7,767 bases of DNA from JADFUZ01 sp034430415 (GTDB taxonomy: Bacteria; Chloroflexota; Dehalococcoidia; GIF9; AB-539-J10): NCBI GenBank assembly GCA_034430415.1, contig DAOUEN010000128.1, positions 1-7,767 of the forward strand, written 5' to 3'. The position numbers and the translations under genes are program-made. This document shows positions 1 to 5,568 of the stretch, one piece after another (position 1 is the first letter of the stretch; each line of letters opens with the position of its first letter). The notes beneath the pieces are model-generated. The model was not told the DNA's origin. It did no database searches and was given only the letters and a program-made list of their open reading frames with translations.

Positions 1-140
1 CACTCCGTCTCTTCCTGGCAGCAGCTCTCTCCCTCGCCGTCGCCGTTCCCCGGAGATGCCACCGCAACACCGCCGACCGAGGTCACCAGTATGGCGACCA
101 CCACGAGCGAGCCGGCGAGCGCTATCATTTTCTTCTTCAT
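1..140 (-). CDS. Secreted protein, N-terminal fragment (signal peptide)
   Basis: This minus-strand reading frame starts at the ATG at 140-138 and runs off the left edge, so only 46 residues are visible. It begins MKKKMIALAGSLVVVAILV: a lysine-rich n-region, then a hydrophobic core to about residue 28 ending in VAVA, a plausible signal peptidase I site before SPGNG. The visible mature part is glycine/acid-rich (GDGEGE) and includes a Cys-Cys pair at residues 40-41. A clear ribosome binding site, GGAGG at 154-150, lies 9 nt before the ATG and supports this start. The Cys pair is too far from the hydrophobic core to be a lipobox, so a lipoprotein is unlikely. The function cannot be recognised from this piece; export from the cytoplasm is all I would infer. 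Confidence 0.72.
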   Translation of the reverse strand, partial: MKKKMIALAGSLVVVAILVTSVGGVAVASPGNGDGEGESCCQEETE

Positions 141-622
141 GGGTTGTTGCCTCCTTCTATTGTGCTATTTGCGTGCTTATGCTGCAACTGTTACAGCTCC
201 GTACTGCTCCTGTCTCTCTCAGTTGTCCGCTACCCTCCCATCTCTCCGCCCTGTGCCCACATCTTAGGACACGCGTGTGAAGAAATTATGAAGAAGCGAT
301 GGTTATTTGGTGCGATTTGAGCAGTACTGTCTTGACAAATTATTGTATGGATAGAAGAAATCAACGGCATTGAAGGTAAGCGTCATCATCCGAAATGTGC
401 CGTCCGACATCTTCTCGGTCTCTCTTTTCTGTGCTCCGCCCTTGACGCTCATCGTTTCACCTCGCACTGGCAACGGCTGACACTGTAACGGCGCACGTCA
501 TCCCCGTCAAGGGGAGGAACTTCGACAACGCCGGTTCGACCCTCTAGAATTCGCCTCTCGAGTTGTGCTAACATCCCTTCACACACGGACTTCATCGCTA
601 CAGACAAAGGAGACTTGCGTAA
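141..622. other. Long intergenic region with no supported gene
   Basis: This is roughly 480 bases between two divergent genes, visibly more AT-rich in its middle part (280-370) than the flanking genes. It must hold the promoters of the secreted-protein gene (minus) and the methyltransferase (plus), but I see no convincing -35/-10 pair for either. A TTGACA stands at 332-337 without a good -10 at normal spacing. A perfect 10-bp palindrome ACACGCGTGT lies at 269-278. A tiny frame from ATG 288 reads MKKRWLFGAI and then stops; it looks like the start of a signal peptide but cannot be followed. An AGCGTCA/TGACGCT inverted pair (379-385 and 443-449) is probably chance. Confidence 0.5.
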
Positions 623-1291
623 ATGACCATAACCGGAAAAACCAACGTTCACGCCTACTGCCGCACTCTTGACGACATGGCTAGGCAGATGAGAGACCGG
701 GGCTGGTACAGGTTCAGAATCCCCAGATTCCTGACCACAGTCCCTGTCCTGGTTGCCGCCGGCATTGACCGGGGCGACGCACTTGAGATAGGCCCTGGGC
801 CCGGATACCTGGGCCTGGAGTGGCTGAAGCGCACCCGCGGAACAACCCTGACAGGTCTGGACATAAGCGCCGAGATGGTGGAATTGGCCAGATCGAATGC
901 GAAGGAATATGGACTTGCCGAGAGGGCCAAGTACGTCCTGGCGGATGCCTCGGACATGCCGTTTGAAGATAAGCGGTTCAACTGCGTTTTCAGCACCGCC
1001 TCACTGCACGAGTGGCTGGACCCCGAGCGGGTGTTCAATGAGGTGGCCCGAGTACTGACACCCGGCGGCAGCTACTACGTTGCCGACCTGAGGCGCTGCA
1101 TGGGCCGCCTCTGGAAACGGGTGGTGTGGCTCCTGGCCCGGCCCAGAGAGGTACGCCCTTACTTCATGGCGTCGGTTGATGACTCTTACCGGCTCGAAGA
1201 AGTCAAGGCTATCGTGCGCGACACGCTACTCAGCAACTCCAGGGTCTGCAAAGCATTGTACGGTCTGAGAATCACCGGCCAGAGGGCATAA
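623..1291 (+). CDS. Class I SAM-dependent methyltransferase
   Basis: This is a 222-residue cytosolic methyltransferase of the Methyltransf_11/25 type, which transfers a methyl group from S-adenosylmethionine to an unidentified small molecule. The Rossmann-fold signatures are in order: motif I LEIGPGPGYLG (54-64) forms the SAM-binding glycine loop, GLD (78-80) supplies the acidic residue expected to bind the SAM ribose, DASDMPF (98-104) is motif II/III, and LTPGG (145-149) is the loop after the fourth strand region. The protein ends soon after the last expected strand (LYGLRITG), so it looks complete. The start is supported by AAGGAG at 607-612, 10 nt before the ATG. Nothing in the sequence identifies the acceptor, and neighbours give no pathway. 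A ubiquinone/menaquinone-type (UbiE-like) annotation is possible but unsupported. Confidence 0.88.
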   Translation: MTITGKTNVHAYCRTLDDMARQMRDRGWYRFRIPRFLTTVPVLVAAGIDRGDALEIGPGPGYLGLEWLKRTRGTTLTGLDISAEMVELARSNAKEYGLAERAKYVLADASDMPFEDKRFNCVFSTASLHEWLDPERVFNEVARVLTPGGSYYVADLRRCMGRLWKRVVWLLARPREVRPYFMASVDDSYRLEEVKAIVRDTLLSNSRVCKALYGLRITGQRA

Positions 1292-1322
1292 CCAGAGCGA
1301 CGCTCCCCCTCAGCACCGCTCC

Positions 1323-1616
1323 TTGACGGGGCTGCGGCGCAACACGCAGTATGGAGTGAAGCTACTCGGGAGCACGGATGAACAGATGTCCGACCAGTGC
1401 CCTTACACCGATGGCGCCGTCAACACGGCAGCGGAGGCCGTTGCCGAGTTGGGCCCAGAAAGCCGGGTGATTGAGTTTGGAAGCGCCCAGGAAGCGCAGG
1501 ACTCGGTGCCCTCAGCATACGGCACTTTCAGCATCGTCTACGACGGCAAGCTGCTGAGCTACTATTCCCTTGTGAAGGAGCAGCTTCTCCAGCGCCTGGC
1601 CCGGCCGTCAAGCTAG
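1323..1616 (+). CDS. Orphan YoaP-like/thioredoxin-fold domain, possible gene remnant
   Basis: A small open frame of up to 97 residues begins 31 bp after the methyltransferase stop. It contains QCPYTD (25-30), then a helix, a strand VIEFGSAQEAQ, and SAYGTFSIVYDGKLLSYYSL (64-83). This layout resembles the thioredoxin-like YoaP domain usually found at the C-terminus of GNAT acetyltransferases, where a pro/tyr-gly-thr-phe segment precedes a beta hairpin. No GNAT domain is encoded upstream: the frame is closed by TGA at 1266-1268 and the gap to the previous gene is only 31 bp. The start is uncertain. TTG 1323, GTG 1356 and ATG 1386 are all in frame and none has a good ribosome binding site. It could be a free-standing domain protein or the 3' remnant of a larger gene. 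Family assignment is from remembered motif shape only. Confidence 0.5.
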   Translation: MTGLRRNTQYGVKLLGSTDEQMSDQCPYTDGAVNTAAEAVAELGPESRVIEFGSAQEAQDSVPSAYGTFSIVYDGKLLSYYSLVKEQLLQRLARPSS

Positions 1617-1648
1617 CCCCCACCACCAGGCCCCCGGCGGTCTCGGGG

Positions 1649-1657
1649 TGCTATAAT
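1649..1657 (+). promoter_or_regulatory. Extended -10 promoter for the MFS gene (leaderless start)
   Basis: The sequence TGC-TATAAT (1649-1657) is a perfect extended -10 element with a consensus -10 box; no -35 hexamer is recognisable 16-18 bp upstream. Transcription would be expected to begin about 7 nt after the box, near 1664, only about 2 nt before the ATG at 1666. There is no Shine-Dalgarno sequence, which fits a leaderless or near-leaderless mRNA. Confidence 0.6.
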
Positions 1658-1665
1658 GGCGGGTC

Positions 1666-2886
1666 ATGCCGCACTCGCCGGGAACGGGCCGCCGGAACGG
1701 GCCCGGGGGCGCTGCGCCCGCAGGCCTGCTGCCTCCAGGCCAGCGCAAATCGATCCTGTGCTTCTGCGCCGCCGCTTTCTTCTACTGGACCTCGCTCTAC
1801 CTCTACGTGCCCGTCCTGCCGATCTACGCCCAGTCCCTGGGTGCCAGCCTCTCGATGGTGGGCGTGGTGATAGCCTCCTATGCCCTACCCCAGCTCCTGC
1901 TCCGCATCCCCGTCGGCCTGTGCTTCGACTCCATACGGAATCGCAAGGCCCTGGTGGCGCTGGGACTGGTGACGGCGTCGGCCGGGGCCCTGGGCCTGGG
2001 GCTGGCCGGCAACGTGTGGCACCTGTGCCTGGCCCGAGCCCTCACCGGAGCCGCCGCTGCCGCCTGGGTGGCCTTCACGGTGCTCTTAACCTCCTACTAT
2101 CCTCAGGAGAGCGCGGCCCGCGCTATCGGCCTTATCAACTCGGTCAACGGCACCGCCATGGTGGTGGCCACCTCCAGCGGAGGGGCCATAGCCGAGATGT
2201 TCGGCTACCGCCATGCTTTCCTCACAGCGGCCGTGCTGGCGCTCCTGGGACTCCTGGCTCTGTCCTTCGCCGCACAGCCGGCGGTAGCCCGGCGCCCGCA
2301 GAGCATCTCCCGGCGCAGCTTCAGGCAGGTGGCCACGCATCCCCTGCTGCTCACCGTCACCTCCATAGCCATCCTGGCGCAGTTTGCCAACTTCGCCGGC
2401 ATCTTCGGGTTCACCCCGGTATACGCCGCCAGCATCGGTGCCTCCAGCGCCGACCTGGGCATCATCACCATGATGGCCCTGGCGGCATCGGTCGTCGCCG
2501 CACTCACTTCGGTAAGAGTGGCGGAGAGATGGGGCTACACCTTCACCATCGCCCTGGGAGCGGTGCTGATGGGGGGCGGCCTGCTGTCCATCCCGTCCAT
2601 CACCAACATCTACCTGCTGGGCACAGTCCAGCTGGCCATCGGCTTCGGCCGGGGCACGCTGAACACCACCACCATGGCCCTCACGATATACTCCGCCCCT
2701 CCAGAGCAGCGGGCCACCGCTATGGGCATCTACCAGGCCCTGTACGCCATAGGCATGATCGCGGGGCCGCTGGTCTCGGGATCTCTGGCCGACAGCTTCG
2801 GTCTCTCCAGCGTCTTCCACCTCTGCGCCTCCCTGTGCCTGGTGATTGCCGCTGTAGCCTTCCTGCCCATCGTACCCCGGCGCTGA
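1666..2886 (+). CDS. Major facilitator superfamily (MFS) transporter
   Basis: This 406-residue integral membrane protein has the usual MFS length and pattern: about 12 hydrophobic segments in two halves. The first half carries a motif-A-like loop between TM2 and TM3, GLCFDSIRNRKA (84-95), and the second-half repeat shows GSLADSFG (372-379). RAIGLINSVNGTAMV and RATAMGIYQALYAIGMIAGP are the matching TM5 and TM11 regions. The cytosolic N-terminus is proline/glycine-rich (residues 1-27). It most resembles drug or metabolite efflux members of the DHA1 kind, but the substrate cannot be told from sequence. The start is well constrained: an in-frame TAA at 1654-1656, inside the -10 box, excludes longer forms, and no further ATG occurs until residue 64. 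It has a separate promoter from the upstream genes and ends 127 bp before the phosphoesterase. Confidence 0.93.
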   Translation: MPHSPGTGRRNGPGGAAPAGLLPPGQRKSILCFCAAAFFYWTSLYLYVPVLPIYAQSLGASLSMVGVVIASYALPQLLLRIPVGLCFDSIRNRKALVALGLVTASAGALGLGLAGNVWHLCLARALTGAAAAAWVAFTVLLTSYYPQESAARAIGLINSVNGTAMVVATSSGGAIAEMFGYRHAFLTAAVLALLGLLALSFAAQPAVARRPQSISRRSFRQVATHPLLLTVTSIAILAQFANFAGIFGFTPVYAASIGASSADLGIITMMALAASVVAALTSVRVAERWGYTFTIALGAVLMGGGLLSIPSITNIYLLGTVQLAIGFGRGTLNTTTMALTIYSAPPEQRATAMGIYQALYAIGMIAGPLVSGSLADSFGLSSVFHLCASLCLVIAAVAFLPIVPRR

Positions 2887-2954
2887 AGCTGTGCCGGGGC
2901 CCATCCCCGATAAACCTCACACATCCGGCCAGCCTGCGGCACGTACCAAGCGGA

Positions 2955-2983
2955 TTGACACTAGGCTCCGCTTGCACTACCCT
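2955..2983 (+). promoter_or_regulatory. Probable sigma70-type promoter for the phosphoesterase
   Basis: A consensus -35 TTGACA (2955-2960) is followed after 17 bp by TACCCT (2978-2983), which keeps the three most important -10 bases (TA at the front, T at the end). Expected transcription start is near 2990, giving a leader of about 24 nt before the ATG at 3014. It lies in the 127-bp gap after the MFS gene. Confidence 0.45.
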
Positions 2984-3013
2984 TTAGCCTGCCACTACAC
3001 AGGGGCAAAGCTG

Positions 3014-3469
3014 ATGAGAATAGGAGTGATCTCGGATACCCACGCCGGCAGCATCGACCGCGTCCCGGCGAAAACGCTGGAGGCCCTGGCCGCAACGGAC
3101 CTCATCATCCACGCCGGTGACTTCACCGAGAGGGCCGTGCTCGACGGGCTGAGGGCAAAGGGGGAGGTCAGGGCGGTACGCGGCAACATGGACTCGGCTG
3201 AGCTGAAGAAGCTGCTGCCCGACAGGGAGCTGTTCGTGCTCAACGGCAAGACAGTGGGGCTGACGCACGGCTGGGGGCCGCCCTGGGGACTCGCCGAGAG
3301 GGTGAGGAAGCTGTTCGGCGAAGTGGACCTGGTCATCTTCGGGCACTCGCACGTCCCCTGGAACCAGACCGTGGGCGGCACTCTCCTGTTCAACCCGGGC
3401 TCGGCCAGGGGCACATACGGCCTGATAACCATCGAAGACGAGATCAGGGCCGAGGTGGTACCGGTCTAG
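3014..3469 (+). CDS. MJ0936/YfcE-family metallophosphoesterase
   Basis: This is a 151-residue calcineurin-like phosphodiesterase of the small MJ0936/YfcE family, a cytosolic two-metal enzyme that hydrolyses phosphodiester bonds; the natural substrate is unknown for most members. All expected metal ligands are present in order: D8 and H10 (SDTH), D36 (HAGDF), N58 (GNMD), H85 (LTHG), and H111/H113 (GHSH). The FNPGS motif (126-130) is also typical. The chosen start is the ATG at 3014, preceded by AGGGG at 3001-3005, because the protein begins directly with the first strand MRIGVISDTH. The same frame is open back to an ATG at 2891, but those 41 residues are unrelated to the family and would overlap the promoter. 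The gene converges on panE with a 3-bp gap. Confidence 0.93.
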   Translation: MRIGVISDTHAGSIDRVPAKTLEALAATDLIIHAGDFTERAVLDGLRAKGEVRAVRGNMDSAELKKLLPDRELFVLNGKTVGLTHGWGPPWGLAERVRKLFGEVDLVIFGHSHVPWNQTVGGTLLFNPGSARGTYGLITIEDEIRAEVVPV

Positions 3470-3480
3470 GGCCTAGCCGG
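3461..3480. repeat. Inverted repeat spanning two convergent stop codons
   Basis: CCGG(T)CTAG at 3461-3469 pairs with CTAGCCGG at 3473-3480 around a GGC loop: 8 bp with one bulged T. The stops of the phosphoesterase (TAG 3467-3469) and of the panE-like gene (TAG on the minus strand, 3475-3473) both sit inside the stem. No T-run follows on either strand, so this is at best a weak bidirectional terminator or 3'-end stabiliser. Confidence 0.45.
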
Positions 3481-4396
3481 CCCCAACAGCGAGCTCCCGG
3501 TACACCCGTTCATGCAGGGGAGTGGGCACGCCCAGCTCGCCCCCGCTTCTCACCACGTAGCCGACAAAGAGCTCCAGCTCCACCCGCCTGCCCTTCTCGA
3601 AATCGAGCTGCATCGACGACTTCGTGTCGTAGGGGAAGCCGGCGACCTTCTCCACCGAGCGGGCCACGATATCGTCCGGGAGGGCTATGCCCCTCTTCCT
3701 GGCAACGGCCTCCACCTCACTCATCATCCCCTCGAGCATCCCCCTGTCCTGCGCATCTTCCAGTATAGCGCCGAAGGTCTTCCCCAGCAGGGAACTCACG
3801 CCGGAGAAGGGGCCGACGAAGAGGTATTTGGTCCACAGCTCCAGGGCGATATCCCCGGTGAGCTCCGCCTTTATGCCGGCATCCTTGAGCAGGGACTCGA
3901 TGTGCCGGTAGCTTTCGACGTCGCCCGCCTCCGGCCCGAAGAACAGTTTGCGGGGCCCGCCGGTCTGCCGCACCACGCCCGGCGCCTCGATGTGGGATGA
4001 TATGTAGACGCATCCACCCAGCACCGTTCCCCTACCGATGATCTGGCGCAGGGTCCCGGCGGCATCGACCCCGTTCAACAGGGGAAGGACCACCGTGCCG
4101 CGGTGAACATTGCCCGCCACCATCGCCGCTGCCTCCTCCAGATCATAGCCCTTTACGCAGAACAGCATCAGGTCCACCTGCCCCAGCTCCTCCGCTCTGT
4201 CCGTAGCCGCGGCGGGAACGGCGGTGAACTCCTCATCCACGGCCATCACCTTCAGGCCGCTCCTCCTGATGGCCTCCAGGTGCCGGCCACGGCACAGGAA
4301 CAGGACGTCATGGCCCTGTCCGGGGCCGTAGCGCCGGGCGAGTTTGCCCCCGAAGTAGCCCCCCACACCCCCCAATCCCACTACGGCTATTCTCAT
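3473..4396 (-). CDS. panE: 2-dehydropantoate 2-reductase (ketopantoate reductase family)
   Basis: This 307-residue cytosolic enzyme is predicted to reduce ketopantoate to pantoate with NADPH, in pantothenate and coenzyme A synthesis. The N-terminus has the dinucleotide-binding loop GLGGVGGYFGG (7-17) and an arginine after strand 2 (CRGR, R36/R38) suited to the NADP phosphate. Further landmarks are CVKGYD (80-85), LLNGV (106-110), TKYLF with the likely catalytic K190, and SSMQLDFEKGRRVELE (260-275), where S261 and E273 line up with E. coli PanE S244 and E256. Length is normal. The start ATG at 4396 has AAGGAG just upstream within the 18-bp gap from the CDF gene, so the two are probably one operon. 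The family contains many paralogues acting on other 2-oxo acids, and no other pantothenate genes are nearby, so the exact substrate is less sure than the fold. Confidence 0.85.
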   Translation of the reverse strand: MRIAVVGLGGVGGYFGGKLARRYGPGQGHDVLFLCRGRHLEAIRRSGLKVMAVDEEFTAVPAAATDRAEELGQVDLMLFCVKGYDLEEAAAMVAGNVHRGTVVLPLLNGVDAAGTLRQIIGRGTVLGGCVYISSHIEAPGVVRQTGGPRKLFFGPEAGDVESYRHIESLLKDAGIKAELTGDIALELWTKYLFVGPFSGVSSLLGKTFGAILEDAQDRGMLEGMMSEVEAVARKRGIALPDDIVARSVEKVAGFPYDTKSSMQLDFEKGRRVELELFVGYVVRSGGELGVPTPLHERVYRELAVGAG

Positions 4397-4414
4397 ACTT
4401 ATCTCCTTTCTCAG

Positions 4415-5323
4415 TCAGCTCTGCTGTCGCCTGGAGCAGGCTACGGAGCACCGGTCGCACTCATCGCTACACGGCTCGACATGGATAGTCACGCTGGATT
4501 GCGGCAACCCAGCCTGTATCTCGGCCTCAATCCGGTCACACACCTCGTGCGCCTCCTGCAGGCCGATATCCCTGGGCATCACCAGATGCAGGTCTATCTG
4601 GTACTGGCTGCCGGCCCGGCGGGTCCGCAGCGCATGGTAGGTGACCACCTGCTGGCTGTGTCTCGCCAGGGCATCCTCAACTACTCTCTCCTGTGAAGGG
4701 GGAAGCCTGGTGTCAATCAGCCCCGACAGCGACCTGCGGACCGTATTGTAGGCTATCCTGAGAACGTAACCCGCCACCCCGATGGCGATTATGGAATCAA
4801 TAACGCTGAGACCGGTGAGGCGTACTATCGCCAGCCCGGCCAGTACCGCCGAGGCAGAGTAGACGTCTGCCGCGATGCCATGTGCATTGGCCTCCAGTGC
4901 CACCGAGCCGGTGGCCTGGGAAACTCTCAACAGGTGGCGGGACAGGAGGATGCTGACTACGATGGAGACCAGCATCGCGCCGATGCCCGCTTCGGCCAGC
5001 TCAACGGTGGCGCCGGCCACTATCCGGCGTATCGATGCATAGACAATCAGTCCGCCGCTGGCAAAGATGAGTACCCCCTGCACCACACCGGCGATGTCCT
5101 CCACTTTGCCGTGACCATAGGGGTGTTCTCCGTCGGCAGGCTTGGATGCTACGCGAACGGCCGAGTAGGTGACTAGGCCAGCAAACAGGTCCAATGCACT
5201 GTCTGCAGCCTGGGCCAGAACACTCACGCTCCCCGTCAGCCAGCCGACGGCTATCTTGAGCAGTACCAGTCCGAAGACAGCGGCAACCAGGAGCCTGGCT
5301 GCCCCTGTCTTCGTTGATAACAT
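4415..5323 (-). CDS. Cation diffusion facilitator (CDF) metal exporter
   Basis: This 302-residue inner-membrane protein of the CDF family is predicted to export a divalent metal (Zn, Fe, Co, Mn or similar) by proton antiport. The TM2 metal motif DSALD gives D41 and D45, followed by HPYGHG (67-72) in the TM2-TM3 loop. TM5 carries NAHGIAAD with D153, but the His usually four residues before this Asp is Gly149 and a His sits one place earlier (H148). The cytosolic dimerisation domain runs from about 205 to 285 (YHALRTRRAG, IDLHLVMP, VTIHVEPC) and is followed by a short tail with cysteines 285, 289, 292 and 296. I chose the ATG at 5323 because GGAGGAG lies 10 nt before it and TM1 follows at once. 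An in-frame ATG at 5422 would add 33 non-conserved residues, has no ribosome binding site, and would cover the promoter. Metal specificity is unknown. Confidence 0.9.
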   Translation of the reverse strand: MLSTKTGAARLLVAAVFGLVLLKIAVGWLTGSVSVLAQAADSALDLFAGLVTYSAVRVASKPADGEHPYGHGKVEDIAGVVQGVLIFASGGLIVYASIRRIVAGATVELAEAGIGAMLVSIVVSILLSRHLLRVSQATGSVALEANAHGIAADVYSASAVLAGLAIVRLTGLSVIDSIIAIGVAGYVLRIAYNTVRRSLSGLIDTRLPPSQERVVEDALARHSQQVVTYHALRTRRAGSQYQIDLHLVMPRDIGLQEAHEVCDRIEAEIQAGLPQSSVTIHVEPCSDECDRCSVACSRRQQS

Positions 5324-5370
5324 CGGTATGTGGCTCCTCCGGGTCCGCCAACAACGCTGCCCGGAATCAG

Positions 5371-5400
5371 ATATTAGCGCCAACACCCTGTACAGGGCAA
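5371..5400 (-). promoter_or_regulatory. Candidate promoter and palindromic operator for the CDF gene
   Basis: On the minus strand TTGCCC (5400-5395) is followed after 18 bp by TAATAT (5376-5371), a moderate match to a sigma70-type promoter; the leader would be about 40 nt. Overlapping the -35 and the spacer is a perfect 12-bp palindrome, CCCTGTACAGGG (5386-5397), a credible operator for a dimeric regulator. No regulator gene for it is evident here other than ArsR. Confidence 0.4.
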
Positions 5401-5510
5401 GAGCTCCTGCGGGCGACAACATGGACTGCCAGTGCTCGTCAGGCTTCTTCTCGGATATTGCGCGGGAGCTCAGGCAAGCCTATCATGCCGCCAGTGCTGA
5501 CGGCAATGCC

Positions 5511-5544
5511 AAGGCCGGGGCATTCCTTCCGGATTCCCGGCCTT
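5511..5544. repeat. Hairpin after arsM (9-bp stem)
   Basis: AAGGCCGGG (5511-5519) and CCCGGCCTT (5536-5544) form a perfect 9-bp GC-rich stem with a 16-nt loop. It begins 24 nt beyond the arsM stop. On the minus strand no T-run follows, so it is not a classical terminator for arsM; on the plus strand GTTTGTTCT follows. It may attenuate read-through from arsM into the CDF gene or protect the arsM mRNA end. Confidence 0.45.
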
Positions 5545-5568
5545 GTTTGTTCTGCAAGCGGACGGGGC

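Noticed and set aside
269..278. Perfect palindrome ACACGCGTGT in the left intergenic region
   Set aside because: A single 10-bp palindrome with no associated promoter is plausible by chance in 480 bases; noted in the intergenic entry only.
288..320. Ten-residue frame MKKRWLFGAI that looks like the start of a signal peptide
   Set aside because: It stops at once and a second in-frame stop follows; no reading-frame shift restores a convincing protein, so a decayed gene cannot be shown.
525..545. GGTTCGACC, resembling a tRNA T-loop
   Set aside because: The flanking bases do not pair as a T stem and no acceptor or anticodon arm can be built around it.
449..652. Minus-strand 67-residue frame in the region before the methyltransferase
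   Set aside because: It overlaps the methyltransferase start and ribosome binding site on the other strand, has no ribosome binding site of its own and no recognisable motif.
2086..2904. 272-residue minus-strand frame opposite the MFS gene
   Set aside because: Low-complexity Gly/Gln/Arg composition and complete overlap with a clear transporter mark it as antisense shadow.
2895..2909. CGGGG/CCCCG hairpin after the MFS stop
   Set aside because: The stem is only 5 bp with no T-run, too weak to call a terminator.
1656..2987. 443-residue plus-strand frame starting inside the TATAAT box
   Set aside because: It is an out-of-frame reading of the MFS gene, rich in Pro, Arg, His and Gly with no domain pattern, as expected for a GC-rich shadow.
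2891..3013. Upstream extension of the phosphoesterase to an ATG at 2891
   Set aside because: The added 41 residues do not resemble the family, there is no ribosome binding site, and the segment contains the likely promoter. The ATG at 3014 starts exactly at the first conserved strand.
5324..5422. Upstream extension of the CDF gene to an ATG at 5422
   Set aside because: No ribosome binding site, unlike GGAGGAG before the ATG at 5323; the added residues lack CDF similarity and would span the predicted promoter and palindrome.
5486..5505. TGCCG/CGGCA inverted repeat in the arsM-CDF spacer
   Set aside because: Five-base stem with a 10-nt loop and no supporting context; likely chance in GC-rich DNA.
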